The notes: generated from the sequence alone by a model not told the origin. 64,000 nucleotides of DNA from Halocaridina rubra (GCA_037179515.1 JAXCGZ010000053.1:1-64000), one strand, 5' to 3'. Shown: positions 11,196 through 31,432, counted from the first letter of the stretch. Numbers and translations: made by a program.

Positions 11196-13020
11196 GACCC
11201 GTGGTGTTCTTAATATCTAACCAATACACAAAATTTGTGCGCTTTAAATTGTATAAAAGAGTGCTTGAAAAACGTGATGCTTACAAGGAGTGGCAACAGT
11301 ATATTCTCGAAAAAGAGCTACAATATAAACGAAAACAAGTTAAATGCAGAAAAGACTATCTTATGCAAGCTTATAAAAGCTTATAATGATGTCATGTGCT
11401 ATATTTTATTCATAAAAATGTGGATACTTTCAAATGCCGTACCTCTACTACTCATGTGTACAAATTATTTCGTTTGGGTGCGTTTTATAATCCTCCCCCA
11501 GTGTATGTCCAAATAATGTAATTCATAACTGTTTTCCTTTTTTGATGTCGGCTACCCCCCAATTAAAGGGGGAAACAGCCAAGGTATATGTATGTATGTA
11601 TAATTTCTCTGATAAGTCATTTAGTAAACGTGAGCAGTGGTTACTCTCTTTGGGTTTAGATCATTGTCTTCTAGCCAAAAGATCTAATTTTGAGTTAACC
11701 ATCTTTTCTGAGTTGTTATTAGATAGATTGAAACCACAACCTATTGGAGATAACTATACCTTTGAAGAAGTAACTGGCAATATAAAAGCCCTACACAATG
11801 ATATTTTAAATAAATCCTGAAATAATCCAGATGAGAGAAATAGCTTGTTTAGCAAATCTGATTTTATGTTACTCAAGCGACTTAGACAAGATAAAAATAT
11901 TATAATTTGCAAACCAGATAAAGGCAGAGGAGTGGTTATTTTACACAAGGAGGACTATTTGAATAAAATGGGTGAAATTTTGAATGATATTGCAACATTT
12001 GAGAGAATTACTAATGTAAATGCATTGAAGAATAATTTGTTACTGGAGGATAAACTTAACAGGTTTTATTAACAAATATATCAAAAGAAATGCATATCAG
12101 ATGAGGAATACTGATCAATATATGCATCAGGCTCCAATCCAGGAATTATGTATGGATTACCAAAACTGCACAAAGTGAATATTCCCCTCCGTCCTGTACT
12201 CTCATCATTCAAGACTTTTAATTATAATTTATCAAAATTTCTCGTACCTCATCTAGAACATCTCACTGTGAACAATTACTCATTGTCGAATTCATATGAA
12301 TTTTTCAATGACGTGAAAGAATTAAGATTAGATGACAATGCCTTCATTGTTAGCCTTGACATCACGTCTCTCTACACTAATGTACCTGTTAGTGAAGCTG
12401 TAGACGTCACTACCAATCTGATGTATGAGAATGATAATAGTTTTCGGGGCATGGACCATTTGTTGTTCAAGAAAATTCTGAATTTAGCCATGGGAGACTC
12501 ATACTTCTTGTTCAATGACATTTTCTACAAACAAACTAACGGATTGGCAATGGGATGTCCATTATCTGCTACATCATCTAACATATTTTTATGTTTTCAT
12601 GAAACATCCTGGTTAAATGATTGTCCTGAAGAGTTCGAACCTAATTTTTATAAAAGATACGTTGATGATACGTTTGTGATCTTTAGACTACAAGAACATG
12701 CCCAAAAGTTTTTTAACTATAAGAACGACAAACATAATAAAATAAAGTTTACAATGGAGGTAGAGAATGATAATAAAATCTCGTTTCTAGATATGCTAAT
12801 TATGAGACAAAATAACAAATTAGATATAAGCATTTACAGAAAACCATCATTTTCTGGACTTGGCATAAATTTCATAAGCTGTTGCTACGAAAATTGTAAA
12901 CATAATTCATTTTGTACATTGTTGTATAGAGCATATAGATTATCATCTACTTATATTAATTTTCACAATGAAATAGATTTCCTACTTGGTTACTTTGTTG
13001 CAAATGGATATCCACCCAAC
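11196..13020 (+). pseudogene. Penelope-like element copy B, reverse transcriptase with stops, endonuclease missing
   Basis: The RT core is clear: YGLPKLHK (12148-12172), PLRPVLS, SLDITSLYTNVP, NGLAMGCPLSATSSN, the catalytic box YKRYVDDTFVIF and FLDMLI. These define a Penelope-like RT (RVT_1). The upstream leader and RT N-terminus match copy A closely. Stops at 11818 and 12070, plus one near 12111, break the frame, so it is not functional. After FVANGYPPNI the sequence passes straight into (TTA)n at about 13020, and no GIY-YIG domain follows, so the 3' end is lost. Confidence 0.9.
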
Positions 13021-13836
<816 letters not shown>

Positions 13837-14150
13837 CTTGTTCCTTTTTTTCGCATTTTTATTTTTAACTGCAAAATAGCAATATCGCCCCAAAAAAATA
13901 ATAGTAAAAAAATACAAAATTCACAAATAACACCCACGCAAAAAAATAAAAAAAATAAAATTTCATTTTAGTAACAAAGTGACTGCCTTGGAGGCACTTT
14001 TCTGCCTTCCTCCTCCTCTTCTACTGCTTAATGCGATCGGATATTATGAAGAAAATTTAAAAGCATTAAGAACAAACAGCAAACATATTTTCAATATACA
14101 GTGTTCCCCCGGTTATTCGCGTTTCTTGGTTCGCGTTCTCACTATATCGC

Positions 14151-14235
14151 TTCTTCCTTCTTCTTCTTCCTTCTTCTTCTTCTTCTTCTTCTTCTTCTTC
14201 TTCTTCTTCTTCTTCTTCTTTCTTTTTTTTTTTTT
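14151..14235. repeat. (TTC)n / poly-T tract
   Basis: Pyrimidine-rich low-complexity stretch between the T2 terminal repeat and its foldback arm. Confidence 0.9.
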
Positions 14236-14336
14236 TTTTTTCCACCACCAGGATGGGCCAAAAAATGATAAAATAAAACAGACTTTATCAAGTTGAAAAG
14301 AGAAACAGAGATGGAGAGTGTAATAACCTGTCAGAT

Positions 14337-15048
14337 TGACGTAGGGGCTTTTATTATCCCATCTAATGACACCAATTTGTAAGATAGTATCCCACCGAGT
14401 GTCACCACTGACGTAGGGGATTTCTTCCTACGTTATATAATTATAATTATGGTAGCGTGGTTGGTGAAAGACATCTTCTATTCTATTCCTTTATTCTTAT
14501 TTTAACATCTATGTACTCAGAGCTCCTATTACTACAGTTCCTGTTACGACTAATTCCTGAGTCCCACCCCCAAAAGGGGGAGGCTAACTCAGCTGTACTG
14601 TGTTAACTCTGCTGCTGGCAAGGCCCGGTCTCTAACTCAACTCACTGTGCCTGCCCTGGGTGGTTCTTGAAATACCCCAAGGGCAGGGGCTTGTCTTGAC
14701 ATCCAGTCCTGCAAATCAACTCCAGGTTCGAAGTGGAGTCCCGCCTATTTTGGGGAGGGGCTATTCCAACGAGCCTATTGCAAAGGAGTGGGTGGTAATC
14801 GCCTATTGCCATTGGGTATCTCCCCCGGGCATGTACTTCACATTTAGGACAAGTGTTTCTGTGTGGTATGGGGAATAAAGGACTGGTTTATATCTCTCAC
14901 CCTCTTGATATATTTGAACGCCAGATGCCGAGTCCCATGGGACCAGCTATCTATCTTCGTGACACTTTTAAACATAAGCCTCATCCTATTACACACTGGA
15001 GAGAGTGTTCAATGTTTCCTTTGACACCTAGCCAAAAGTCCTACGACA
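14337..15048 (-). repeat. 3' LTR of LTR retrotransposon 2
   Basis: 712 bp, paired with 20843-21554. The motif TGACGTAGGGG recurs ~72 bp inside the end. Parts (for example CCCTGGGTGGTTCTTGAAAT) are shared with the LTRs of retrotransposon 1, so the two families are related. Confidence 0.93.
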
Positions 15049-15060
15049 TCCCTCCCCACT
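15049..15060 (-). promoter_or_regulatory. Polypurine tract of LTR retrotransposon 2
   Basis: On the minus strand AGTGGGGAGGGA immediately precedes the 3' LTR. Confidence 0.8.
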
Positions 15061-17743
15061 ACACTGAAATATCTCTTATTTCAGTTTCATCATCCTAAAC
15101 TAACATTTGTTTACAATAAAAACGGGGCCGAGTTATTTAAGCTATTATCGAAGAAATCCTATTTCTATGAACTCTAAACAAATTACACAAACATAACATA
15201 TATATAGTACTTCTACAGACAACTAGAGCATGCAGAGTCTATTTCCTTGTGGGAAATCTTTAACACAAACATATTCTTATATTTAACAAAAGTAACCTTA
15301 ATCACTATGATTTCAGTGTGTAACTAATAACAAACATAAATTAAGATCAAAAGTCAGTTTAAATCAAAACATTAATTCATCTACTTCTCTCGTTTCTTCA
15401 AAAGACAAAATTGAGTTAGTTACAGTAAAATTATGACTCATGTAGAACATTAGCAAACAAATGAGGTAGAGTATTGGCATGTATACACATTTAAAATGAT
15501 ATAGACCATAACATCAACAGTAATTTCTATAAGAAACCTTATCTTAATAAATTCTATTCCTATCATTATTAGGGGCATTAATTTATTTTAAAATTTGGCC
15601 TTAAAACTACTCCTGAAACAAAACATGTTTTACTGTGTGTAAAGTCAAAACATTTACTATTTCGATATGCAATTACTATTCAGAGACCAATTAATATAAA
15701 AACTTAATGAACCTAAAGATTAAATCATAATTCAAACAAGAATAATACTAAAGCAAAACTGTGATAACATCTAAGCAAAACACTGATATTATTCAAGCAG
15801 AAAAGCAACTTATTACTCTTAGTGCAAATCATACAATTTATCAATGGCACTTATTCAAAACTATATCTAAGGGAGAGACTGAGTTTTCGCTTAAAATTAT
15901 CTTAAAGCTAGTAAAACAAAAAAAATAAATAAAAAAAATATTCTGTCTTTTAGCACAGTGGACAAAGACGGTGGGGACATTTTCTTTCCCATTTTTTCAG
16001 TTCTAATACGGGGGTAATTTTAATTAACTAATAAGGGATTTTTAAATACCCTTCTTTCTCTCTTCACTAAAGTTTGGACATGTATAGGGATTATTTTTCT
16101 TTCTGTTTGAATCCCATCAACGCGTTTACGTGGCTTCTAAAGGTATTATGAAAATATTTTAAAATAGTTCTGTGTTTCTTTTCCTCTCTTTTCACTACAG
16201 TTATGACATGTATGGGGATTTCCTTGTTTCTGGGATTTCATTTTTTTTTACTTACATGGTTTTTTAAAGTAGTTTAAAACTTTTATTTCTTTCCTTTCTA
16301 GGACGACTTTTATTTTCTCTGTCCCTTGCTCATGAATTCTTGCTAGGCGCGATTCCACGGTTTCTCTCGGGGATTTCATTTTTTCACTCACATGGCCTTT
16401 TAGAGTGTTTTTTTAGGACTATGTTTTCTCTGTCTAGGACGACTTTTATTTTCTCTGTCCCTTGCTCATGAATTCTTGCTAGGCGCGATTCCACGGTTTC
16501 TCTCGGGGATTTCATTTTTTCACTCCCCCGCCGTCCTTGCTGCAGGCCCAGGTTTGTTACCATATCTCCTTTACTCGGATAGGCAAGACAAAAAGGAAGG
16601 ATGGGCACCTTTCTAATCCTTCCAGCCTGGCTTCCTCGTCCCGCCCTCGGCCGATCTTGACTAAGACCACCACGCAGGAGACCTGCAACGTCACAGCGAT
16701 TCTCTTCCGTACGGCCATCCACACGTACCTTCGAAGCAGATCTCGGGATGAAAATTTGAACCTCTGTCACTACTACAGTTGTAAGAAAGGTTCCCTATGA
16801 CTTCAGGGTACCAACAATGGCCATACGTTGGTAATCGAGGCTATACTTTGCCTCCCCTGCAACTGCAAGTGATTGCAATCTCTATTCAATGGGCACTAGG
16901 GACTTGTCTGAGCGGACAAAATCTAAAGACTTTTAGAACTTGCAGGTCGGGGCTGCCTAGGAATAGGGTGGTAATGGAAGGTATGTGTCTACACAACTAG
17001 ATTATTATTCCAAGATACTTAGGGCTTAGCAACTGCTACATAGCATTACTCTACTATAAATGTCAAAAAGAACAATCATTAAATGCTGAGAAAAGCCACT
17101 AAAGAAACATTCTTATTAGCGGTGGCTACAGTAACATCAAGTATGAATTCAGATAAAAGATACAAATCATCAAGTTACTGCTGATTTCATTTCAAAAATA
17201 ATAATTAGCAACAGGCCATTGAGAGATAGCAACAATATCAGTCAACATAATAACATTACTAATAATCATGATCAAAATAAGAATAATAAACAATAAAAAT
17301 AAGTATACTAAATCAGAAATATCAATATATATACAATGGAGACTGGCATTCAGAAGTAAGAACAGAGTTCTATACTTATACTTCATAGTAATGCTCATTC
17401 TAACACAGTCTCTTTTAATATTTAAATTCCTGCTGTCATAATAAATGTATATATATAGAGCATAAGTGGCAACTCGCTGGCTCCACAATTTGTCAATGGG
17501 AGTTCTATCTATTCTCTAAACAGTTGCGACATGTGGCACAAACATTTATGCAAATGGCGGTACTACCGATGTCTTATCAGTATTTATGCAATAACAGCAT
17601 GCAACAATCTATTGACTGCAATAAAATGTAGGCACAATTATCGCCTAGCTTCGCTGGAAAAAAACAAAAAAAGGAAATCAAAGACGGCTACATTCTTTTA
17701 GCATTGAACGGAGCCTCTGTCAGGCTCAGAGTCGAGTGAAAGG

Positions 17744-17775
<32 letters not shown>

Positions 17776-20338
17776 GCTGGGCGACCGTGAAATACGTTGC
17801 GGTTTCCACCCATGTGTCAGCTGAGACGGGCCTCTTCCTTTTACTTGTACTGAAAAAAATAAAAAATTGTCGCAGAGTATCTCTAATAATAAAATAAATA
17901 AACAAATGAACGTGAACAAACGTTAGCAATGACTATCGATAGAGTCTTACGTTTATTGTCAGAGGGCTATTCTTATTTCCTCATTAACAAAAACAAAAGC
18001 AAAAAGAACTTAGTGTACAACTGCAGAACTGGCGAAGCATAAATCCATTCCTTTCTGTTTAATCTTGATAAGGACTTTACTGTAACAGCATACACATCCT
18101 CGTCTATAATGACAATTCCTTTCTTGCTATAAATCAGAGGGTTGAGTCGGAGCGCACCCACTCTGATGAAATTAAAACAAAAGATTAAAATCATATGTGA
18201 CACTATCCCTACTACTATCAACAAAAGTACAAATATCTTTTTCTTAACAGACGTCTTATAATGACTTAAATATCATTAGTTTTATATTTAAAACTCAGCA
18301 AATAATCTCTAATAATCTCAATTATCTTTAATTAGCTCAATTGTAATCTAAAATTCATGAAAATGATAGGGATTAACCATAGTTATCTCTAGATAATCTT
18401 TTCAAAACTCTTTAAGTAAGATTTTAAAGATTTCTTCAATACAAAAAGAACTATATAACAAAAATGGGTATCTGAAAAAATATAAAAAGTCTGTCCCTGT
18501 GTATGCAATAATAAAAACAAAAAGTATATTTCATTAGCAACAGTAAAGAATGCATTTTGCTTAAGTTTCAAAATCTCGTACGGAGTTGTACATACACAAT
18601 TCAAACATAAAATATATATATTCTTTTACTATCTCGAATTTGACTTATAACTGCTCTGTCTGTTTGCTTTTACGGGGGTGCGCATGTGGGCGCTGTTTTC
18701 TCCCCTGTTCTTTTGGCTTCTGGATAAACTTCTGCTCTCTCAAATACGGGATACAGCTGTGTAACATTCTTGTTGTCATTTCGTGTCAGCTCTCACTCTT
18801 TCTTTATGACCAAGCTGAAATAATTTTGATAAACATTATCATGGCTAAAACTCGCAAAGTTTTATTTTATCAATCTAACATATCTCTTCAGACAAATAAT
18901 GTATATACTGCAGCTAGCAAAGAAAATAAAGAATCATTCATAGATTCACGTCCTTTATCACGTAACATCTATCTTGGAATCTCTCGGAAATCGAATAATA
19001 ATCTCAATGGCGGAGTAGGGGACAAAACAAAAATAAAACAAACTTGGCATTTCAACCATATCTGGGCAGGTGGAGAATTACTTTCTCAAACATATCCCTC
19101 ACTAGATATTGCAACAGCGCATCACCTCCCATAAATACACTCCGATATGGCATGCAGAAGAACCTGGCGGAGCAGGGGAACGATCCTCGCAGACTCCCCA
19201 ATCATGCTTCCTAACGGTGCTTTCCGTGATTTCACCCCCTAGAGCAACCCCCCATTATACCCCCAGTCATTCATACTCACTCGCTGTCACATTCGCTACA
19301 TCACTTTCAAGACAATCATCCCCGTTCTGTAACATTCCCTTTAATTTACAACGTTGGTTGTAAGAAGAGTAAGGGTGAAATCTCGGTTGGGCCGCACGGT
19401 CACAGACTGCCTCACTAGTCCTAAGTCCCATTCTAACGAACAAACAAACATTCTACTCCCTTGAAGCTACGTTTGGGTGACACTGAAAAACCTTCCCTAT
19501 TCTAGGACAGCACAAATTACTCTAATTTACTCTTACTTTCACCTGCATAGCGTGAAATTAAAAAACTCATCTCTAACCAATATCACGAAATTTCTTATTC
19601 TTCAAAAATAAAATGCCACACACGTATCGTAATGTTAATCCCTTCATCATAACAACATTAAAAAACAATCTGTCATTTATGTCTTTCTTTCGCTAAAACA
19701 TTACTCCCGCGGAGAAAAAAAACAAACAAAAAAGAAAGAACCTTGAAAACAGGCACAATCTTAACACTCTATTTCTTACGCTTTAAGAAATTTATATAAA
19801 AATGATTTTACACGTACTTTAAAATATCAAGGATCAGTACAATTACTACAGATTTATAATAACGAGGTTGGGAGATCGAATGGTCACTTCCACATTCCTT
19901 TCTCGAAAATCACACGTGTTCTAAGTAAAACCTTAAAAGCAGATTCAAGTATATTACTCACTATAATTCTTACACTTAAGAAATTAATATACTGTAATAG
20001 TGATTTCACGTGCGTTAAATTTGTCAATTAAAAATCGATACATTCGCGTTCTTAAAATTCAATCTAAGCATTAATACAATAAATGGAACACACTTCCAAC
20101 GCAAATTCTTTATATTACTCAAATTATAACAAAAATGGAGTTTATTACTGCTTATAGCTATTAGTACAAATTATCCGTGTTAGTAATGGGTACATAAATT
20201 CTACTTTTATCAACTTATTAAGTGCCACACCCCTTATAGGCGGGTTGGCTGAGTCAAAGCATAACTACAAGATAAAATGGCGGCGTCCACCGACCTCAAT
20301 TTCTTTTAAGAATTGTCCCATTACTCACTGGATACAGA
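15061..20338 (-). other. Internal region of LTR retrotransposon 2 without a supported gene
   Basis: AT-rich and closely similar to the interior of retrotransposon 1. A local tandem duplication (period ~135 bp) at about 16302-16525 repeats a segment containing GCTCATGAATTCTTGCTAGG. A 128-codon minus frame at 16384-16770 covers the GC-richer patch shared with 3735-4043, but its reading frame is not conserved enough for me to call a gene. Confidence 0.7.
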
Positions 20339-20653
20339 TCACAAGTACTTAGCTATTTTAAGGAGGTGGTCCTGAAGAACTTCATGGCAGAAGGCAAGGA
20401 AGGAGGGGGTTTTCCTTTCTGGGCGCTGGAGGTTCCCGTCCAATTCTCTATCTCTCGAGTAAAATCGACGAATCGCCATCTTCTTGGTCGGATCCGGCAA
20501 CTTATACTTCTTGTAATGGGCATTTTCACTCAATGCCCCGGTCACACTTTGGCTCAGTGCGACGGTGACTTCCATGAATACTTTCGTTGATACTTTTACT
20601 GCTGGGGAGGGGCCTTGCCAATTCGGAGGCGGGGGAGAGTGGCTGGATCTCAT
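20339..20653 (-). pseudogene. Gag-like remnant of LTR retrotransposon 2
   Basis: A 104-codon frame 190 bases inside the 5' LTR. Its first third (MRSSHSPPPPNWQGPSP…) is unrelated to retrotransposon 1. From SVTGALSENAHYKK it matches the C-terminal part of the gag-like remnant at 7607, then diverges by frameshift after QRPE. This marks the point where the two families' different 5' ends join their common interior. Assignment as gag is by position only. Confidence 0.45.
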
Positions 20654-20830
20654 AATATGATACTGTAAGTGAAGGGGGAGCTCTGACTTTCTCGGTGTCG
20701 CTCTCTCACGGCTGGTAAGCGTCTTGAAGTTTCTTCACTTGTACTTTTCTTCCATAGATGCTATATATTTTTTTTTCTTCTATTTTTTCTTCTTTCTCTT
20801 CGGTAAAGTGTCGGCGTGGATTGATCCCGA

Positions 20831-20841
20831 GCTGTCCACCA
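20831..20841 (-). promoter_or_regulatory. Primer-binding site of LTR retrotransposon 2
   Basis: On the minus strand TGGTGGACAGC begins one base after the 5' LTR. It starts with the TGG needed to pair with tRNA CCA, but differs from the tRNA-Leu-type site of retrotransposon 1. I cannot name the tRNA. Confidence 0.65.
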
Positions 20842-20842
20842 C

Positions 20843-21554
20843 TGACGTAGGGGCTTTTATTATCCCATCTAATGACACCAATTTGTAAGATAGTATCCCA
20901 CCGAGTGTCACCACTGACGTAGGGGATTTCTTCCTACGTTATATAATTATAATTATGGTAGCGTGGTTGGTGAAAGACATCTTCTATTCTATTCCTTTAT
21001 TCTTATTTTAACATCTATGTACTCAGAGCTCCTATTACTACAGTTCCTGTTACGACTAATTCCTGAGTCCCACCCCCAAAAGGGGGAGGCTAACTCAGCT
21101 GTACTGTGTTAACTCTGCTGCTGGCAAGGCCCGGTCTCTAACTCAACTCACTGTGCCTGCCCTGGGTGGTTCTTGAAATACCCCAAGGGCAGGGGCGTGT
21201 CTTGACATCCAGTCCTGCAAATCAACTCCAGGTTCGAAGTGGAGTCCCGCCTATTTTGGGGAGGGGCTATTCCAACGAGCCTATTGCAAAGGAGTGGGTG
21301 GTAATCGCCTATTGCCATTGGGTATCTCCCCCGGGCATGTACTTCACATTTAGGACAAGTGTTTCTGTGTGGTATGGGGAATAAAGGACTGGTTTATATC
21401 TCTCACCCTCTTGAGATATTTGAACGCCAGATGCCGAGTCCCATGGGACCAGCTATCTATCTTCGTGACACTTTTAAACATAAGCCTCATCCTATTACAC
21501 ACTGGAGAGAGTGTTCAATGTTTCCTTTGACACCTAGCCAAAAGTCCTACGACA
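20843..21554 (-). repeat. 5' LTR of LTR retrotransposon 2
   Basis: 712 bp, near-identical to 14337-15048, followed by AGAT and the resumed T2 arm. Confidence 0.93.
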
Positions 21555-21665
21555 AGATGTGAAGGGATTATAAAAGATGTGTAATGAATATCCAGCTCTC
21601 TGCTGGGTTTTAATATACCTCTGCATTACTTTCATGATGTCTATTCCAATAATTCTGCTTAGGTC

Positions 21666-21723
<58 letters not shown>
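21666..21723. repeat. (TTA)n microsatellite in T2 left arm
   Basis: Trinucleotide tract; its mirror (TAA)n lies in the right arm at about 22029-22086 and 22125-22170. Confidence 0.95.
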
Positions 21724-22037
21724 CATTGGTAACAATAATTTTCCTTTGATGATGATTGTGGAGATTATTATCATCATCATTATTATTATTATTAAGGGCT
21801 CATCATTGTTTGTACATCTGTTGGTTTAATTACTTTTAATAACTGTAAAGTGCCCCTCCCTAGTTGGCTGGGACAAAGAGAGTGTGGGGGGTTGGGTAGA
21901 ATAGAATGTTGGAGAGAGAGAGAGAGAGAATCTTTAAGTAACTCTTGTTCATTCAACCAAAACTACATTATTTATAGTAAAAGTAATGGTTTAATTACGA
22001 ATTCGTAGTAATAATGATGATGATAATAATAATAATG

Positions 22038-22087
<50 letters not shown>

Positions 22088-22123
22088 CTCCCCAATCGTT
22101 ATCAGAGGAAAATTATTGTTGCC

Positions 22124-22170
<47 letters not shown>

Positions 22171-22486
22171 GATCTATGGAGAATTTTTAGAATAGACATC
22201 ATGAAAGTAATGCAGAGGTATAGTAAACCCAGCAGAGAGCTGGATATTCATTACACATCTTTTATAATCCCTTCACATCTGACAGGTCATTACACTCTCC
22301 ATCTCTGTTTCTCTTTACAGCCTGATAAAGGCCATTTTATTTTATAATTTTTGGCCTGTCCTGGTGTCATAATCATCTTATTTTTTATTTATTTATTTTT
22401 TTTTAAGGCTGATCCTACTTCGCGGTTTTCCTGGTTCGCGCCTGGTCCCGGAACCGAACTACCACGATAAGGGAGGGAACAATGTA

Positions 22487-22910
22487 ATATCATCAGGGAA
22501 ATAGCGTGCAAGGGTGCATCAGCTGATACGGAAGTAGCAAAACGTTTGCCGATAGAGATTTGTTCTATTGCATCCTCCTCCTCTTCTACCGCTTAATGCA
22601 ATAGAATATTATGATGAAAATTGAAAAAAGCATCAAGAACAAACAGCAAACAAACTTGCCATATAATATTGTCAGGGAAATAGCGTCCGAGAGTGCATCA
22701 ACTGATATGGAGGCGGCAAAACGTTTGCAGATAGAGGTTTGTTCTCCCGCACCCTCCTCCTCTTCTACCTCTTAATGCGATCGGATATTATGGAGAGAAT
22801 GGAAAAAAGCATTAAGAACAAACAGCAAACATACTTTCTATATAATATCGTCAGGGAAATAGCGTGCGAGGGTGCATCAGTTGATACGGAAGGGTGCATC
22901 AGTTGATACG
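22487..22910 (+). repeat. ~180-bp tandem subrepeats of T3
   Basis: Units start near 'ATATCRTCAGGGAAATAGCG' at 22487, 22667 and 22845. Each holds a 'GTGCATCAGCTGATACGGA' motif and 'CCTCCTCCTCTTCTACC'. The same unit appears inverted at 29560-29960 and forward at 31035-31130 and 31430-31590. Confidence 0.85.
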
Positions 22911-23424
22911 GAAGTATGACAAAACGCCACCGTCAGTGTTGCCAGATTATATGAATGAGCGAAATGATAAATATAAAAAATATACATGTAAGCTGGTAAG
23001 TAATTTCAAGTATCTTAAAGATGAAGTACATTTTTATTTAAATTATAGTACTACCATCTTGTAATTAATATATATCTTAAATTGTACTATACATTTGAAA
23101 ATAAAAACATCCACTTTTTCTTGCAACACTGGCCACCATGCACGTCCCAGTGTAAGCCTGTTGCCAACGGCATAATAGAGTGCATTAATTTGTTTACTGT
23201 ACAGTACATCTGTGTATCTTTATACTGTACACACTGCTTTGTTATGTACTTATAAAATATGTTTTACTTATCTTATATCATTGGTATAGTGTGTCTATGG
23301 ACGGTTGTGGAACGAGCTATGCCCTTTATCATTGTTTCCTATGGAAAATGGCTTATTTTTTCACGCAATATTCCATTTTCCCGTCACTTCTGAGAACCTA
23401 TCTCCGTGTTATTCTGAGAACTAG

Positions 23425-23427
<3 letters not shown>

Positions 23428-23520
<93 letters not shown>
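23428..23520. repeat. (TA)n followed by (AC)n
   Basis: Separates the right end of T3 from the left end of the next T2 copy. Confidence 0.97.

Positions 23521-28441
<4,921 letters not shown>

Positions 28442-28534
<93 letters not shown>
28442..28534. repeat. (TA)n microsatellite
   Basis: TA tract between T2 and T3. Confidence 0.97.
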
Positions 28535-28535
<1 letters not shown>

Positions 28536-28539
<4 letters not shown>

Positions 28540-29164
28540 TAACTCACTTTTTACTCGTTTCCATAATACGTGAAATTGAAATAACACCTCCAAAATATAA
28601 CAGTAAAAAAATACAAAATCGGTGAGCTACGCAAGAAAAAGCGAAAAAAATGGTTCCGGTTAGTAACTAAGTGACCGCCTCTGAGGCAGTTTCCCACCAT
28701 GCTGCCATGTGCTTCAGGCACTCTTCATCCAGTATAAACCCTAACAACAACCAGTGGTTTGCTCTCCCCCCCTCCTCCTATTCTTTTCCTCCCTCTTCTA
28801 CCGCTTAAGTCTCCTCCTCCTTCACCTACCGCTAACGTCATCTTTGTTTACGTTTGCAGATAAGGGTTCGTTAATTTTTTTTTTGCTGTACAGTATTTAT
28901 TTGTAAATCTGTATATATTTTAATCTCTACACTATTTGCATGTTAATATAAATAACTACAGGTCTTTCTGCTTTGTTATGTACTTATAAAATATGTTTTA
29001 CTTATCTTATATCTTTGACTTAGTTTGTTTTTGTACGGTTGTGGAATGTATATATGCCTATTATCATTGTTTCTTATGGTAAATGACTGGTTACATTAAG
29101 CGAATTTTACATTACACGTCACATCTGAGAACCTATCCTTGCGTTGTTCCAAGAGCTGAGTGTA
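28536..29164 (+). mobile_element. T3 element, forward copy of an inverted pair
   Basis: Starts AAGTTAACTCAC (variant of CAGTTAGCTCGC) and ends GAGCTGAGTG. It is followed at once by an inverted T3 copy. Confidence 0.5.
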
Positions 29165-30294
<1,130 letters not shown>

Positions 30295-31128
30295 CAGCTT
30301 AAGTCGGTTTGAGTTAAGTCGTTCTCGATTATACGTCGATTTTCAAAAAAATATATGGAAAAAAAAAATAAATAAATAAAGTTTGTCATTATAATCAACT
30401 TTAAGTCTGTCCGCTACAAATATTGGAATCATAATATCACTAGCAAACCATTAAAAGCACATGAATTCATGTTACTGTACAATAAATAAAAGCAAAAGCA
30501 CATAAAATCGTGTTATTGTACAATAAATAAGAATAAAAGCATATAAAATCTTATTAAAATACGTACAGTAGTTCCAGTATCTACCATTAGGCATCGTCAC
30601 TCGTCATAATAATAATAGTAATAATAATAATAATAATAATAATGATAATAAGAATAAGAATACGAATAAGAATAAAAATACGAATAAGAATAAGAATGCA
30701 GCAGGCATTTGCATTCATCGAAAAGGACTTTCTTTGTTCGAGGATATGGATCCCATTGCTATAAATAAAAACAAAAGCACATAAAATCATGTTATTGTAC
30801 AATAAATAAGAATAAAAGCATATAAAATCTTATTAAAATACGTACAGTAGTTCCGATATCTACCGTTAGGCGTCGTCACTCGTAATTCCCGCAAAACCGC
30901 TATTGTTTTGAATTTATTAGTTTATGAATGGTATATGTCTGTTTATCAGCTACTCTTATTCTCATTCATTTGTGACCTTATATTTTGCCCCCATGGCACC
31001 TAATTGAAAAAAAGCATTAAGAACAAACAGCAAAGTTATTTTTAATATAATATTGTCAGGGAAATAGCGTGTGAGGGTGCATCAGCTGATACGGAAGTAG
31101 CAAAACGTTTGCCGATAGAGGTTCGTTC

Positions 31129-31432
31129 ATAGGCTGCCAGGTACAGGGAAATTCAGGTGGGTACAGGGAAACAGGGAAGAAACTTGAAAATTCACTAAAA
31201 CAAAAATCTAGGGAAAATCCAAGAAAGAAAGAGGGAAAATCTAGGGATATTTTGGAGAATAGCTATTATTATTCTAATTCATTATATTTTTACTCTATGT
31301 GGTAATTGAGATGAAGAAATTGAAATGTATATAGCCTTGTATATGTATCTATAACTGGGATATTTTGAGCCAATTAGGGAAATTTTGTAAGCGAATCTAG
31401 TTAATTTTTGACAGCTTGACCTGGCAGCACTG
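31129..31432. mobile_element. hAT-type miniature element
   Basis: 304 bp flanked by a perfect 8-bp duplication GTTCGTTC (31121-31128 and 31433-31440). The inner inverted ends GCTGCCAGGT / ACCTGGCAGC fit the common hAT end CAGTGCTGCCAGGT. It carries no transposase and has inserted into a T3-type subrepeat. Confidence 0.85.

Larger units (their letters stand above)
14337..21554 (-). mobile_element. LTR retrotransposon 2, recent non-autonomous insertion
   Basis: Two 712-bp LTRs start TGACGTAGG and end CCTACGACA, flanked by the 4-bp duplication AGAT (14333-14336 and 21555-21558). The uninterrupted target 'CCTGTCAGATGTGAAGGG' is present in other T2 copies. By eye the LTRs differ at about 2 positions, so insertion was recent. 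The interior (15049-20842) lacks a recognisable pol and has only a short gag-like remnant at 20653-20339. A polypurine tract by the left LTR and a primer site by the right LTR set minus orientation. It must be mobilised by an autonomous partner. Confidence 0.92.
14099..22484 (+). mobile_element. T2 foldback/Tigger-like element, split by LTR retrotransposon 2
   Basis: The left terminal repeat begins CAGTGTTCCCCCGG and the right one ends GGGAGGGAACAATG, with TA on both sides. Inside are two ~330-bp inverted arms with (TTA)n and a central spacer (21800-22020) bearing CCCCTCCCTAGTTGGCT and (GA)n. The left arm is cut at 14336/21555 by the LTR element. It carries no open frame of note. Related copies are at 23520, 27203 and 60388. 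Confidence 0.75.
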
